From Sphingopyxis sp. (GTDB taxonomy: Bacteria > Pseudomonadota > Alphaproteobacteria > Sphingomonadales > Sphingomonadaceae): 64,000 nucleotides of DNA. Below are positions 26,465 to 35,335 of this stretch, piece by piece (within the stretch, counting starts at the first letter, position 1; each line of letters begins with the position of its first letter). The notes under the pieces were generated by a model. That model was not told the origin of the DNA, did no database searches, and worked only from the letters and a program-made list of their open reading frames with translations. The translations under genes were made by a program, and so were the position numbers. Location of the stretch: contig NZ_JAEMQX010000002.1 of assembly GCF_016463645.1 (NCBI RefSeq), positions 62,001-126,000 on the forward strand, in the 5' to 3' direction.

Positions 26465-27781
26465 CTAACCCGTGCGTAGCGGGAAGAGTCCGAGTGCAAG
26501 ACAGGTCCCGAGGAAGACGAGACAGGCGATCACGGCCCAGCGGAACATGAACTTCTGGTGCTCGCCGAGCTCGAGGCCGGACATGCCGACCAGCAAATAG
26601 GTCGAGGCGACAAGCGGGCTCAGCAGGTGAATTTGCTGCCCGACGAGCGACGCGCGCGCGATTTCCATCGGCGTCAGCCCATATTCCGCGGCGGTCTTGG
26701 CCAATATCGGCAACATCCCGAAATAGAAGGCGTCGTTCGAGATGAGGAAAGTGAACGGCATGGAAAGCAGCGCGGTGATCGGCGCCATATAAGGTCCAAG
26801 CTCGGGCGGGATGATTGCGATCACCGAGCCCGCCATCGCGTCGACCATCTTGGTCCCCGACAGGATGCCGGTGAAGATGCCCGCTGCGAACACGAGGCTG
26901 ACTGTTGCCATCGCATTACCCGCGTGCGCCGAGATCCGCTCTTTCTGGAGCTGCAGATTGGGATAATTGACCGCCGCGGCAACTGCGAACGCACCCATGA
27001 AAAGAATGACGAGCGGGATAGACCCCGCCATGAGGAGCCCGAGAAGCGCCAGGGTCAAGGCGAGATTGAGCCAGAAGAGCTTCGGCCGGCGGTGGTCCTC
27101 GCCATCCATCTGTTCGCGGATCACCTCGTCGCCGGTCGCATCTTCATCGACCGCATCTTCGGGGAGAGCGGCCAACCGCTGGCGTTCGCGCATCCCGAAC
27201 ATCCACGCAACGACGAGTACCCAGACTGCCGTTACCGCCATCGCTGGAATGAGCGACACAAACAGTTCGCGCGCGTCGACGCCGAGCGCGAGCGCGGCCC
27301 GCGTCGTTGGACCGCCCCACGGAACGATGTTCATCACCGCCACCGACATCATGACGAGACACGCCATGATGCGAATATCCATCTTCATGTGGCGGTAGAG
27401 GGGTAGCAAGGCCGAAACCGTGATCATGTAGGTCGTGGTGCCGTCGCCATCGAGCGCGACGATCAAGGTCATGACGGCGGTCCCGATGCAGATGCGAAGC
27501 GGGTCGCCGTGGACGAGCTTGACGATTGCCTTCACCAGCGGGTCGAACAGGCCCGCGTCGATCATCAGTCCGAAATAGAGGATCGCGAACAGCAGCATAA
27601 CGCCCGTCGGTGCGAGTTCGCGCACGCCTTCGAACATCATGTCGCCCAGTCCCGCAGTGAAACCGGCGATCACCGCAAATAATGTCGGGATCAGGATCAG
27701 CGCAAGCAAGGCCGAGAGACGCTTCGTCATGATCAGGGTCATGAAGGTCGCGACCATCAGGAAGGCCAGGATCGTCAGCAT
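26465..27781 (-). CDS. CitMHS family metal-citrate/proton symporter, copy 2
   Basis: A 438-residue paralogue of the protein at 18720-20039, colinear over the full length. The great majority of residues are identical, including the GDPLRICIGTAVMTLIVALDGDGTTTYMITVSALLPLYRHM segment, the GGPTTRAALALG loop and the acidic central loop. Substitutions are mostly conservative and scattered (for example in the N-terminal helices and GELGPYMAP-like regions), so the duplication is not brand new. The start at 27781 (MLTILAFLM) aligns with copy 1; an upstream frame extension is rejected. Its box lies 69 nt upstream. It is followed at 26307 by the exported protein and TonB receptor. Confidence 0.92.
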   Translation of the reverse strand: MLTILAFLMVATFMTLIMTKRLSALLALILIPTLFAVIAGFTAGLGDMMFEGVRELAPTGVMLLFAILYFGLMIDAGLFDPLVKAIVKLVHGDPLRICIGTAVMTLIVALDGDGTTTYMITVSALLPLYRHMKMDIRIMACLVMMSVAVMNIVPWGGPTTRAALALGVDARELFVSLIPAMAVTAVWVLVVAWMFGMRERQRLAALPEDAVDEDATGDEVIREQMDGEDHRRPKLFWLNLALTLALLGLLMAGSIPLVILFMGAFAVAAAVNYPNLQLQKERISAHAGNAMATVSLVFAAGIFTGILSGTKMVDAMAGSVIAIIPPELGPYMAPITALLSMPFTFLISNDAFYFGMLPILAKTAAEYGLTPMEIARASLVGQQIHLLSPLVASTYLLVGMSGLELGEHQKFMFRWAVIACLVFLGTCLALGLFPLRTG

Positions 27782-27850
27782 TGTTCCCCCATTTTCGGCA
27801 AATGGTCGTTCCGCGCCATGCCGTCTCTGCCACGAGGCTATGCCTCTCAC

Positions 27851-27868
27851 CTGTCATCGGGCTGTCGC
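27851..27868 (-). promoter_or_regulatory. Direct-repeat regulator box of CitMHS copy 2
   Basis: Minus-strand GCGACAG-CCCGA-TGACAG, one mismatch, followed after exactly 7 nt by GCATAGCC (-10-like). It is 69 nt from the start codon, compared with 68 nt for copy 1. Confidence 0.62.
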
Positions 27869-27890
27869 GGTGTGAAAGGGCGCTCGGGCG

Positions 27891-27908
27891 CTGACAGTCG
27901 GGTGAAAG
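27891..27908 (+). promoter_or_regulatory. Direct-repeat regulator box of the beta-propeller gene
   Basis: Plus-strand CTGACAG-TCGGG-TGAAAG, with GCTATGC nine nt downstream as a possible -10, 53 nt before the ATG at 27962. It lies 22 nt from the oppositely oriented box of CitMHS copy 2. Confidence 0.5.
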
Positions 27909-27961
27909 GCTGTCGGCGCTATGCGCGCGCTCCTACCTGCCACAGCAAGGAGATGAGAGAG

Positions 27962-29014
27962 ATGCGAGGTTCAAGATTTACAATGGCCGCGATTGCCGCG
28001 CTGGCGATGGTGCCCGCCGCCGGTGCCGCCGACCCGCTTTACACGCTCGACGCGGCCAGGACGCTCGCCAGCAGCGATACCGATTGGGACTATATCAAGC
28101 TCGAGCCCGGAACGCCGCGCCTCTTCATCGCGCGCCGGAAGGATGGACTCAGCGTCTACGACGTGCGGGAAAACAAGCTCATCGGTCAGGTCGAGAATTC
28201 GGTCGGCGCGAACGGCCCGTTGCTCCTTCCCCAGTTCGACCGGGGTTATGTCGCGATGACCGACGGATCGCTGCTCATCTTCGAGCTGAAGTCGTTGAAG
28301 GTGATCGAACGCAGACAACTCGCGAGCGACGGGGGACTTAACGGTGTCGTCTACGATCCGAAATCCAGGCATGTCTTCGCCGTGGTCGGCGCGCGCACGG
28401 CGGAGTCGGCCTGGTATGTGATCGACGCGGCGACCGGGAAGTCGCTCGACAGCAAGGCCTTCCCGTTCCGCAAGATGGACGACCCGTCACCCGACGGGAA
28501 AGGCCATCTCTTCGCGCCGGCGCGCTACGACAAGCTTCTCCTGAAACTCGATTCCGCGACGCTTGCGGAAAAGGCACGCTGGGATATCGGCTGCGATCAG
28601 GTCGTTGCGGTCGAATATCATGCACCCAGCGACCGCATCATGGTCGGTTGCCGCGGCGACAAGCCTGTGTTTCTGGTCATTCATCCCGACACGGGCGCGG
28701 AGATCGCTCGCCTTCCCATCGGGAAGGGTATCGACGGCATGGGGATCGACGAAAGGCGCCACCGGATCGTTACGACGAACGGAGGAGACGCAAGCCTGAC
28801 GGTGATTCAGCAGGACGGCCCCGACAATTACCGCCTGCTCGGCAATGTCCAGACCCGCCCGCAGGCTCGCGTTATGGCGATCGACGAGGGCGATGGCCGC
28901 ATCTTCACGGTCACCGCCGACGCCACCTTCGGCGCGTCTACGGGCGATGCCACTCCGGCCCCGATCTTCCATCCCGACAGCTTCGCGGTCCTCGCTTATA
29001 AGCCCGCCGAATAA
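27962..29014 (+). CDS. Exported YncE/surface-antigen-like beta-propeller protein
   Basis: A 350-residue periplasmic protein: signal peptide FTMAAIAALAMVPAAGA (~7-23), then repeated ~45-residue beta-propeller blades such as GLSVYDVRENKLIGQVEN, GSLLIFELKSLKVIERRQL, WYVIDAATGKSLDSKAF and KPVFLVIHPDTGAEIARLPIG. YncE-like proteins bind DNA or ligands in the periplasm; their roles are poorly known. ATG 27962 is chosen because AAGGAG (27947-27952) is 9 nt away; the ATG at 27953 abuts the Shine-Dalgarno. Divergent from CitMHS copy 2 and preceded by its own box. Confidence 0.83.
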   Translation: MRGSRFTMAAIAALAMVPAAGAADPLYTLDAARTLASSDTDWDYIKLEPGTPRLFIARRKDGLSVYDVRENKLIGQVENSVGANGPLLLPQFDRGYVAMTDGSLLIFELKSLKVIERRQLASDGGLNGVVYDPKSRHVFAVVGARTAESAWYVIDAATGKSLDSKAFPFRKMDDPSPDGKGHLFAPARYDKLLLKLDSATLAEKARWDIGCDQVVAVEYHAPSDRIMVGCRGDKPVFLVIHPDTGAEIARLPIGKGIDGMGIDERRHRIVTTNGGDASLTVIQQDGPDNYRLLGNVQTRPQARVMAIDEGDGRIFTVTADATFGASTGDATPAPIFHPDSFAVLAYKPAE

Positions 29015-29020
29015 GACTGG

Positions 29021-29046
29021 AGCTCCCGGGCCTCGGCCCGGGAGCT
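29021..29046. terminator. Hairpin between convergent genes at 29014/29056
   Basis: A perfect 12-bp GC-rich inverted repeat (29021-29032 and 29035-29046) in the 41-nt gap between the beta-propeller gene and the convergent hydrolase. No T run on either side, so it may act as a bidirectional stop or mRNA end stabiliser. Confidence 0.5.
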
Positions 29047-29055
29047 GCTCGTCAC

Positions 29056-30702
29056 TCAGGGAAGAACCGTCGGCTTGGTCGAGGGCTCCCAGACATCCGA
29101 GCTGGTTGCGACCAGTTCCTTCATGTCGGTCCAGGGCCGTCCGCCCGCGATGCTCTTCTCGCCGCGGATGACGCCTGTCGCGAAGGCGACCATGCGCTCG
29201 CGAACCCGATTCTGTTCGACCTCGGGCCAGACTTCATACGGATGCGGCGCACGCACGACGACCAGTTCCTTCGGCCCATCGACCCGCCGATAACTTTCGA
29301 CGGTGCCCTGGAGCGACGCCGCATAATCCCACAAGCCGCGCGCGAAGAACGCCGCAGGCCATTTGTCGACGCCCCCCAGGATTGCCGAGCTCGGAAAGAA
29401 GACGAGATTATTCTCGACCGCATTGCCGCCGATGAACATCGGTCGGTCGCGTCCCAGTCCCCGCTCCTCATCCTCTTCGCTCGGCCTATCCATCACGAAG
29501 CCGGGACCGCTCGTGAATTCGGCCATCAGGAGCGCACCCTTGATGTTCCTGTCGCCAACCGCGGCGCTGCACCGGATCTCGGGAAGGTCATAGGTGCAAT
29601 TCTTGTCGAAGTTCATCGTCATCGCCCAGCCGCTCGCCATGGTACCGCGCGAATTGCCGAACAGGAGGACCGGGAGCGCAGCTGCCGAACCGCGCAGCGT
29701 CGATGCGGCAGCGCTGCCGCGCTGCTCGCGGCCGGCGGGCGACAGGATGCGAAGGCCTTCGCCGCTGCGAAGGCTCGCGACCATCGCCAATATGTCGCGG
29801 CCCTGCTGCAGCGTGTTGGTATCGACATAGCCCGTCGAGATGCCGACGCCGCGCCGGTCGTAGAGCAGCACGTCGAAGCCCGCGACCTGGAAGGTCCGCG
29901 CAAGCTCACGCCACATCTGCTGGCCGGTGCCGCCGCTTCGCTCGCTCGGAAAGCTGTTGATCTTCGTCTCGCCGTCTTCCTTGATGCGGTAGAGCCGGTC
30001 GTCGGGATGCGTGATCGCCGCGATGCGGCCGCCGCCGCCCGGGGTCATCACGATCAGCGCGCGGCGCTTGCCCCCCTTCCCGTCGTCGACGCCGGAACCG
30101 CGCACATACCAGCCGCGAATCCTGACATCGCCCTCCATCTTGTGGTGGATCCGTTCGTGCGGATCGCGCGGCGCCTTGAACTCGACCGTGTAGGCCTGTC
30201 CGTCGAGCGCGGCAAATGCCTCGTTCCAGGGCGCCGCGGCAAAGAATGCCGGCCGGCGCACCCGGCCGAGGTCGATATCGCCGACTTCGTCCTGCGGCAA
30301 TTTCCCGAGGAGCCGGATTTGTTCGGGATTGGTGTTGCGATATTCCTTGTTGGGCGGGCGCCGTGCCTGGATTTGCTTGCCCACCCGCTCGCGGCATTTC
30401 TCTTCGAGCTTGCAATCGGCCCATTTCGCCCGCAGCCGCTCGTCGCTGAACTCGTCGACATAGAAATCACCCACATAGTTCGCGGGCGGCTTCGCCTTGA
30501 CGGTCGAAAAGGGAATGCAGGTGCGCGGACCGGCCGCGGTCGGGAGAATATAGCCCGTCATCTCGCGGTCGCGATCATATCCGACGCGCGCTTCGCATTC
30601 GGCGGCCGGCTCGGGGATGGCGGGCGCATCGATCTGCGCGCCGGCGCTCAGCGGCAGCAGCAACATCGCCCCCGTTGCCATCCATTGAATCGGTCCTCGC
30701 AT
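29056..30702 (-). CDS. Exported large alpha/beta hydrolase of unknown substrate
   Basis: A 548-residue secreted protein: signal peptide WMATGAMLLLPLSAGAQ (~7-23), an N-terminal ~170-residue Cys-containing region (Cys36, 62, 97 and 103), then an alpha/beta-hydrolase core. Visible are VMTPGGGGR as oxyanion region, YDRRGVGIS, and the nucleophile in FGNSRGTM at about Ser351; a later APHPYEVWPEVEQNR His is a possible triad member. It is unusually long for the fold. A perfect box (30821-30838) points to it from 118 nt upstream. A peptidase, esterase or thioesterase role cannot be decided from sequence. Confidence 0.72.
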   Translation of the reverse strand: MRGPIQWMATGAMLLLPLSAGAQIDAPAIPEPAAECEARVGYDRDREMTGYILPTAAGPRTCIPFSTVKAKPPANYVGDFYVDEFSDERLRAKWADCKLEEKCRERVGKQIQARRPPNKEYRNTNPEQIRLLGKLPQDEVGDIDLGRVRRPAFFAAAPWNEAFAALDGQAYTVEFKAPRDPHERIHHKMEGDVRIRGWYVRGSGVDDGKGGKRRALIVMTPGGGGRIAAITHPDDRLYRIKEDGETKINSFPSERSGGTGQQMWRELARTFQVAGFDVLLYDRRGVGISTGYVDTNTLQQGRDILAMVASLRSGEGLRILSPAGREQRGSAAASTLRGSAAALPVLLFGNSRGTMASGWAMTMNFDKNCTYDLPEIRCSAAVGDRNIKGALLMAEFTSGPGFVMDRPSEEDEERGLGRDRPMFIGGNAVENNLVFFPSSAILGGVDKWPAAFFARGLWDYAASLQGTVESYRRVDGPKELVVVRAPHPYEVWPEVEQNRVRERMVAFATGVIRGEKSIAGGRPWTDMKELVATSSDVWEPSTKPTVLP

Positions 30703-30820
30703 CGCTTCCCTCTCCCTTTCTTCCGTATCGGCGCGGGCGCGCCTTCAAGCACGCCTTTTCGACGAACCGCCAGGCGGCCTCCCTCTGGTCGATCCTTTGC
30801 TTTCAACCTGCAATGGCTGC

Positions 30821-30838
30821 CTGTCACCATGCTGTCAC
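30821..30838 (-). promoter_or_regulatory. Direct-repeat regulator box upstream of the hydrolase at 30702
   Basis: Minus-strand GTGACAG-CATGG-TGACAG, both half sites perfect. It points to the hydrolase gene (118 nt) and lies 93 nt from the divergent PepSY-response regulator-kinase operon, which it could also affect. Confidence 0.6.
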
Positions 30839-30931
30839 AGGACAGCGGGGACGCCGGAACAGGAAAATTGTCAGCTTCGCATCAGCAAGGGACTCGTAAA
30901 TTGGCTCCATCAATGGATAAGGACCATCCCC

Positions 30932-31291
30932 ATGCGTAAAATTTCCGCCATCGCGCTTGCCGCGACCGTCAGCTTAGGAATTGGCTTCGCGGCCGGCCCG
31001 GCGATTGTCCATAGTTTCGAGACCAATGTCGCGAAGGCGAGCAAGGCCGAACGCAAACGCGCCGAGCAGGAGGCCATCCGGACCGCCGTCCAGCGCGGCG
31101 AGCTCCTGCCGCTTCCCCGGGTTCTGGCTATCGCCCAGTCCAAGGTGCGCGGCGAGGTCGTCAAGGTCGAACTCGAAAATGAGCCGGGCTTCATCAAATA
31201 TGAGGTGAAGATATTGACCCCCTCGGGCCGCGTTCGCGAAGTCGAAATCAATGCTCGGACCGGAGCCCTGATCAAGATCGAGGATGATTGA
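30932..31291 (+). CDS. Small exported PepSY-domain protein
   Basis: A 119-residue protein: signal peptide (KISAIALAATVSLGIGFAAG), a charged linker rich in Lys/Glu/Arg, then one PepSY domain (AVQRGELLPLPRVLAIAQSKVRGEVVKVELENEPGFIKYEVKILTPSGRVREVEINARTGALIKIEDD). It is the first gene of an operon with an OmpR-type regulator and kinase; such PepSY-TCS trios are common and the periplasmic protein is thought to modulate the sensor. The start MRKISAI has AAGGA about 8 nt upstream. The stop shares one base with the next ATG (TGATG). Confidence 0.87.
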   Translation: MRKISAIALAATVSLGIGFAAGPAIVHSFETNVAKASKAERKRAEQEAIRTAVQRGELLPLPRVLAIAQSKVRGEVVKVELENEPGFIKYEVKILTPSGRVREVEINARTGALIKIEDD

Positions 31292-31956
31292 TGCGGGTAT
31301 TGCTGGTCGAGGACGATCCCGATCTCGCTGAGGACGTTGCCCGCGCGCTGACCGCCGCGGGCTTCGTCGTTGATCGATCCGGAAACGGCGAGGATGCCTG
31401 GTTTCAGGGGGATGTCGAGGATTATGCCCTTGTCATTCTCGATCTCGGCCTGCCCCGCCTCGACGGACTCACCATTCTCAAGCGCTGGCGAAGCGCCGGA
31501 CGGACCATGCCGGTCCTCATCCTGACGGCGCGCGGCGACTGGACGGAGAAGGTCGAAGGCATCGAGGCCGGGGCCGACGATTATATGGCGAAGCCATTTG
31601 CCGTGGGCGAGCTGATCGCCCGGGCCCGCGCGCTTGTCCGCCGCGCCGCGGGTCATGCGACTGCGACGCTCAAGGTCGGCGAACTCGCGATCGATACCGC
31701 CCGGATGACGGCGTCGATCGGCGGACGGCAGACGCAACTCTCGCAGCTCGAATACCGCCTCCTGAATTTCTTGGGGCATGAACAGGACCGTGTCGTTTCC
31801 GCCGGCGAAATCGCCGAACATCTTTACGGGGCAAGCGACGGGCAGGATACAAATGCCGTGGAGGCGATCGTCACCCGCCTCCGGCGCAAGCTTGGTAGCC
31901 GCGCGATCGAAACCCGGCGCGGGCTCGGCTATCTGCTTACCGGGCAGATCGAGTGA
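31291..31956 (+). CDS. OmpR-family response regulator, PhoP/QseB-like
   Basis: A 221-residue regulator. The receiver has acidic residues 8-10, the phospho-acceptor Asp51 in LDLGLPRLDG, TARGDWTEKVEGIEAGADDY and Lys in MAKPFAVGEL. A winged helix follows with QLSQLEYRLLNFLGHEQ, NAVEAIVTRLRRKLG and TRRGLGYLL. It is translated in coupling with the PepSY gene (TGATG) and the kinase (GTGA). The TTG one codon earlier is not needed as a start. Genes controlled are not evident; it is the second candidate to bind the direct-repeat boxes of this region. Confidence 0.92.
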   Translation: MRVLLVEDDPDLAEDVARALTAAGFVVDRSGNGEDAWFQGDVEDYALVILDLGLPRLDGLTILKRWRSAGRTMPVLILTARGDWTEKVEGIEAGADDYMAKPFAVGELIARARALVRRAAGHATATLKVGELAIDTARMTASIGGRQTQLSQLEYRLLNFLGHEQDRVVSAGEIAEHLYGASDGQDTNAVEAIVTRLRRKLGSRAIETRRGLGYLLTGQIE

Positions 31957-33290
31957 AGCGAAGCTCGCTCCGCCTGCGGCTCCTTCTGGGCGCTGCCATC
32001 GCGGTATTCCTCGCCTTGGCGCTCGCCTGGGGCGGTATTTCGCTGCTCATTCACCAGCATATCGAAACACGCGAAGCCGCGCAGCTTCGCAGTGTCGCGG
32101 AACGGGTTGTCGCGGGCCTGACGCTCGACGCCGCGGGCAAGCCGATGATCGATCCCGCGCCCTCCGATGCGGCTTTTCAGGCCATCGCCGGCGGAACCTA
32201 TTGGCAGGCTATCGGTCCCGGCGGATCGGCGCAGTCACCCTCCCTCTGGGACCAGAGCCTGCCCGAGGCGGCAGCCAGCGGCGATGACTGGACAACCGCG
32301 ACGGTTCCCGGTCCTTTCGGCAAGCAGCTCACGATGGTAAGCAGGCGGATCCAACCGGACCGGCGCGCACGCGACGTCATCGTGCGCGTTGCCGCCGACG
32401 ACAGCGAAATGCGCGACGCGCTTCGCGAATTCGATGCCGAACTCGCGCTCTCTCTCGCTTTTCTCTGGGTGGTTCTGTCGCTTGCCGCCTATTTCCAGGT
32501 GAGCCTGGGCCTGCGTCCGCTCGATCGGCTGCGGCGCGAGCTCGATCGGCTGCGGCGCAGCCCGGCTGCCCGTCTTTCGGATAATCATCCCGCCGAAATT
32601 CTGCCGCTCACCGAGGCGATCAACGCGATGGCGGCTGCCCGCGAAAGCGATCTCGCCCGTGCACGCCGCCGCGCGGCCGATCTTGCCCACAGCCTGAAGA
32701 CCCCCTTGGCCGTGGTCGCGGCGCAGAGCCGCCGGGCTCGCGATGAAGGAGCGACCAGCGCGGCCGAGGGCATAGACCGCGCTGTTACGGCGGTCGGCGC
32801 CGCGCTCGAGGCCGAACTCGCCCGTTCGCGCGCCGCCGCCGCCCGCGGGAGCGGCGGCGAGTCGAACCCGAGCGAGGTCGCCGACGGCTTGATTTCGGTG
32901 ATCGAGCGGACCGAGAAGGGTGAGCAGATCGCCTTTTCGGCCGATCTTGCTTCCAATCTGCGACTGGCGGTTGACAGCTCCGATCTCGCCGAAATGCTGG
33001 GCGCGTTGATCGAAAATGCGTCGCGTCATGCGCGGCGGCACGTTGCCGTCTCGGGTGATCTGGAGGACGGCGCCATCGTGCTCCGGGTCGAAGATGACGG
33101 TCCCGGAATGGAAGATGCGGCAATAACGCGCGCGATGGAACGCGGCGTACGGATCGACGAAACGGGCGGCGGCCACGGCTTTGGGCTCGCGATCGTCCGC
33201 GATCTCGCCGAGGCGACCGAGGGCGAGTTTCGCCTCGGTCGCTCGAAGCTCGGCGGGCTGTCCGCCGAGTTGCGCTGGCAATCCGACTGA
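31953..33290 (+). CDS. Sensor histidine kinase, PhoQ/QseC-like
   Basis: A 445-residue membrane kinase starting with GTG that overlaps the regulator stop by 4 nt. TM1 is at ~8-30 (LLLGAAIAVFLALALAWGGISLLI), followed by a ~130-residue periplasmic domain and TM2 near 165-185 (LALSLAFLWVVLSLAAYFQV), then HAMP. The H-box DLAHSLKTPLAVVAAQ is of the PhoQ type, with N-box ALIENASRHA and G-boxes VEDDGPGMED and GGGHGFGLAIVRDLAE. It probably senses a metal, peptide or envelope cue with the PepSY partner. It is convergent with a TonB receptor 6 nt away. Confidence 0.9.
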   Translation: MKRSSLRLRLLLGAAIAVFLALALAWGGISLLIHQHIETREAAQLRSVAERVVAGLTLDAAGKPMIDPAPSDAAFQAIAGGTYWQAIGPGGSAQSPSLWDQSLPEAAASGDDWTTATVPGPFGKQLTMVSRRIQPDRRARDVIVRVAADDSEMRDALREFDAELALSLAFLWVVLSLAAYFQVSLGLRPLDRLRRELDRLRRSPAARLSDNHPAEILPLTEAINAMAAARESDLARARRRAADLAHSLKTPLAVVAAQSRRARDEGATSAAEGIDRAVTAVGAALEAELARSRAAAARGSGGESNPSEVADGLISVIERTEKGEQIAFSADLASNLRLAVDSSDLAEMLGALIENASRHARRHVAVSGDLEDGAIVLRVEDDGPGMEDAAITRAMERGVRIDETGGGHGFGLAIVRDLAEATEGEFRLGRSKLGGLSAELRWQSD

Positions 33291-33295
33291 CAACG

Positions 33296-35335
33296 TCAAA
33301 CGCCAAAGTTGCGCTGGATGGTCAGCCCGACATAGGGGCCGCTTCGCAGCGTGCGGATTTCGCTGTAGCGAAACGGACTGGCACCACGCACGCCGGTGTA
33401 GATTTCCCGGGTCCGCGTCGCCGGGCTGTCGGTAAGATTTCGGCCGAAGAGCCGGAAGGTCCAGTTCGCGTCCGGCTTGTATTCGACAAAGAGATCGAGC
33501 CGCGCGCCGAGGCGGTCGGCCTCGATCTCGCGAACCTTGTAGCTCGTCTCGGTTTCGGCAAGCACGAGCGTGCCGCCCCAGCGTAGCTTCCATGCGGGAA
33601 TGTCGTGGGTGAGCGCGATCTTGCCTTCGACGGGTCCTTCGCCCGAGATGCGGCGGCGCTCGCCCGTCGACGGATCGGTCGCGCGGCTCCGCCGCGCCAC
33701 GATATCGCCCGTCAGGATCACACCCTTGAGCCCCAGATCATCGAGAGGCCATTTGATCGCCGCCTCGATCTCGTCCTGGCGCGCCGATCCGATGTTCCCG
33801 ACCGCGTCATAGATTTCCCCGTTCGACACGATCGGAAGCTGATCGACGAGATCCGATATCCATTCGCGGCGCGCGGAAAAGACGAGCGATCCCGATCCGA
33901 AGCGATGCTCGTAGGTCGCCTCGGCACGCCATCGGCTGTCGGGCTCGAGATCCTGGTTACCGGCGCTGATCGTTCCACTGTTGAGCGACGCCGCACCGAC
34001 GAAATCCTCGAAATCGAGCTGCCCCACCTCACGCTCGATGAGGAAGCGAAGCTGGTCGCTCTTCGAAAGCGACCAATTCAGCCGCGCGCGCGGCTTCCAG
34101 AAGGCAAGCGATTTTGAGAGGTCGGTGTCGCCCGACTGCGCGAGCCTCGATGTCTCGAAGCGCAGGCCGGTCTCGGCGGTAAGACGGCTGTTCAGCGTCC
34201 ACGTCGCGTTGGTGAAGAACTCGGCGCGATGTTCCTCGACGCGGACGTTCGAATTGGGAAGAGGGACGGCCACGTCATCCTCGAAGAGCAGATTCGAGCT
34301 GTCGAGAATATTGATGGCTCCCTCGGCCCCGACCTCGAGCGCGAGCGAGCCAGTCCGGTGACGGAATGCCGCGCGCAGGATGCTCTCACTGCTGTCCGAA
34401 CTCTCGTCCGAACGGTCGCTTCCCGATGCCGTCGTCTCGCGGTCGATGCCGAGCTTCGCCACCGATCGGTAATTGCCGATGAGCTCGAAGTCGCTCGCAG
34501 CGCCGAGCGGCCGCTCGTATCGAAGCCCTGCCTCATAGGTGCGCGTATGGTTGCGCTCGCTGCCGCGGATGGTTTCCGGCGCCGGGACGACGATGTCATA
34601 GCCGATATCGGCGAACATCCGCTTGTCCTGGATGAGTCCATTGAGGCGGAGCGTACCTCCCAGAAGGGGTGTGCGATAGGCGATCGTGCCTTCGAGGACG
34701 TCGGTGCCCTCGGGCTGAAAATAGCTTGAGAGCCGGATCGGGGTTCCATCTTCGGCGAAGCGGTTTCGCGTCCCGAAGCCATGTTCATCGTCGATCTCGC
34801 GATAGGCGGCACCAAATAGCGTGATCACCCGGCCGTTCCGGTCGAGCTCGATCTGGGCCGACCCGCGCGGCGCCCGATATCCATGGCGATAGACCGCATA
34901 TTCGCCCTCGATGCGCCCTCCGATTTTGCCGCCCGAAGCGAGAATCACATTCGCGAGCAGAGCATATCCCTGCATGTCGTAGCCTGCCCTCCCAGCTCGG
35001 ATGAGCTCGATGCGCGCGACACGCGCTGCCGGAATGCGCTTGAGGAGCGTCTCTAGCGTCTCGGCCTTGCCCGCCGGCCGCTGGCCGTCGATCAGGATGT
35101 TTCCTGCTGCCCCTGAATAGCCCCGTACTTCCGCGTCGCCTTCGATCAGACGGAAGCCCGGAAGCTGGGTGACCATGTCATAGGCGTTCGTGGGTTGCAC
35201 CCGTGCAAAAAAGTCGCTCGCGTAGACGGTTGCACTCTGGCCGGTGTCTTCAGCAGCACTGGCGGAGGACACAGGATAAGCGGCCGGTAGCAGGATGGCC
35301 GCGCCGAGCAAAAACCGGTGATTGCGCAATTTCAT
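33296..35335 (-). CDS. TonB-dependent receptor with short plug
   Basis: A 679-residue outer-membrane receptor: signal peptide to SASAAE (~28), a plug (DMVTQLPGFRLIEGDAEVRGYSGAAGNILIDGQRPAGKAETLETLLKRIPAARVARIELIRAGRAGYDMQGYALLANVIL), then a ~560-residue barrel ending VGLTIQRNFGV. The NILIDGQRPAGK/IPAARVARIELIRAG plug is that of sphingomonad and caulobacter receptors of unknown ligand, with no obvious siderophore signature. It converges with the PepSY-PhoPQ-like operon and has a degenerate box 76 nt upstream (35412-35429). Confidence 0.9.
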   Translation of the reverse strand: MKLRNHRFLLGAAILLPAAYPVSSASAAEDTGQSATVYASDFFARVQPTNAYDMVTQLPGFRLIEGDAEVRGYSGAAGNILIDGQRPAGKAETLETLLKRIPAARVARIELIRAGRAGYDMQGYALLANVILASGGKIGGRIEGEYAVYRHGYRAPRGSAQIELDRNGRVITLFGAAYREIDDEHGFGTRNRFAEDGTPIRLSSYFQPEGTDVLEGTIAYRTPLLGGTLRLNGLIQDKRMFADIGYDIVVPAPETIRGSERNHTRTYEAGLRYERPLGAASDFELIGNYRSVAKLGIDRETTASGSDRSDESSDSSESILRAAFRHRTGSLALEVGAEGAINILDSSNLLFEDDVAVPLPNSNVRVEEHRAEFFTNATWTLNSRLTAETGLRFETSRLAQSGDTDLSKSLAFWKPRARLNWSLSKSDQLRFLIEREVGQLDFEDFVGAASLNSGTISAGNQDLEPDSRWRAEATYEHRFGSGSLVFSARREWISDLVDQLPIVSNGEIYDAVGNIGSARQDEIEAAIKWPLDDLGLKGVILTGDIVARRSRATDPSTGERRRISGEGPVEGKIALTHDIPAWKLRWGGTLVLAETETSYKVREIEADRLGARLDLFVEYKPDANWTFRLFGRNLTDSPATRTREIYTGVRGASPFRYSEIRTLRSGPYVGLTIQRNFGV

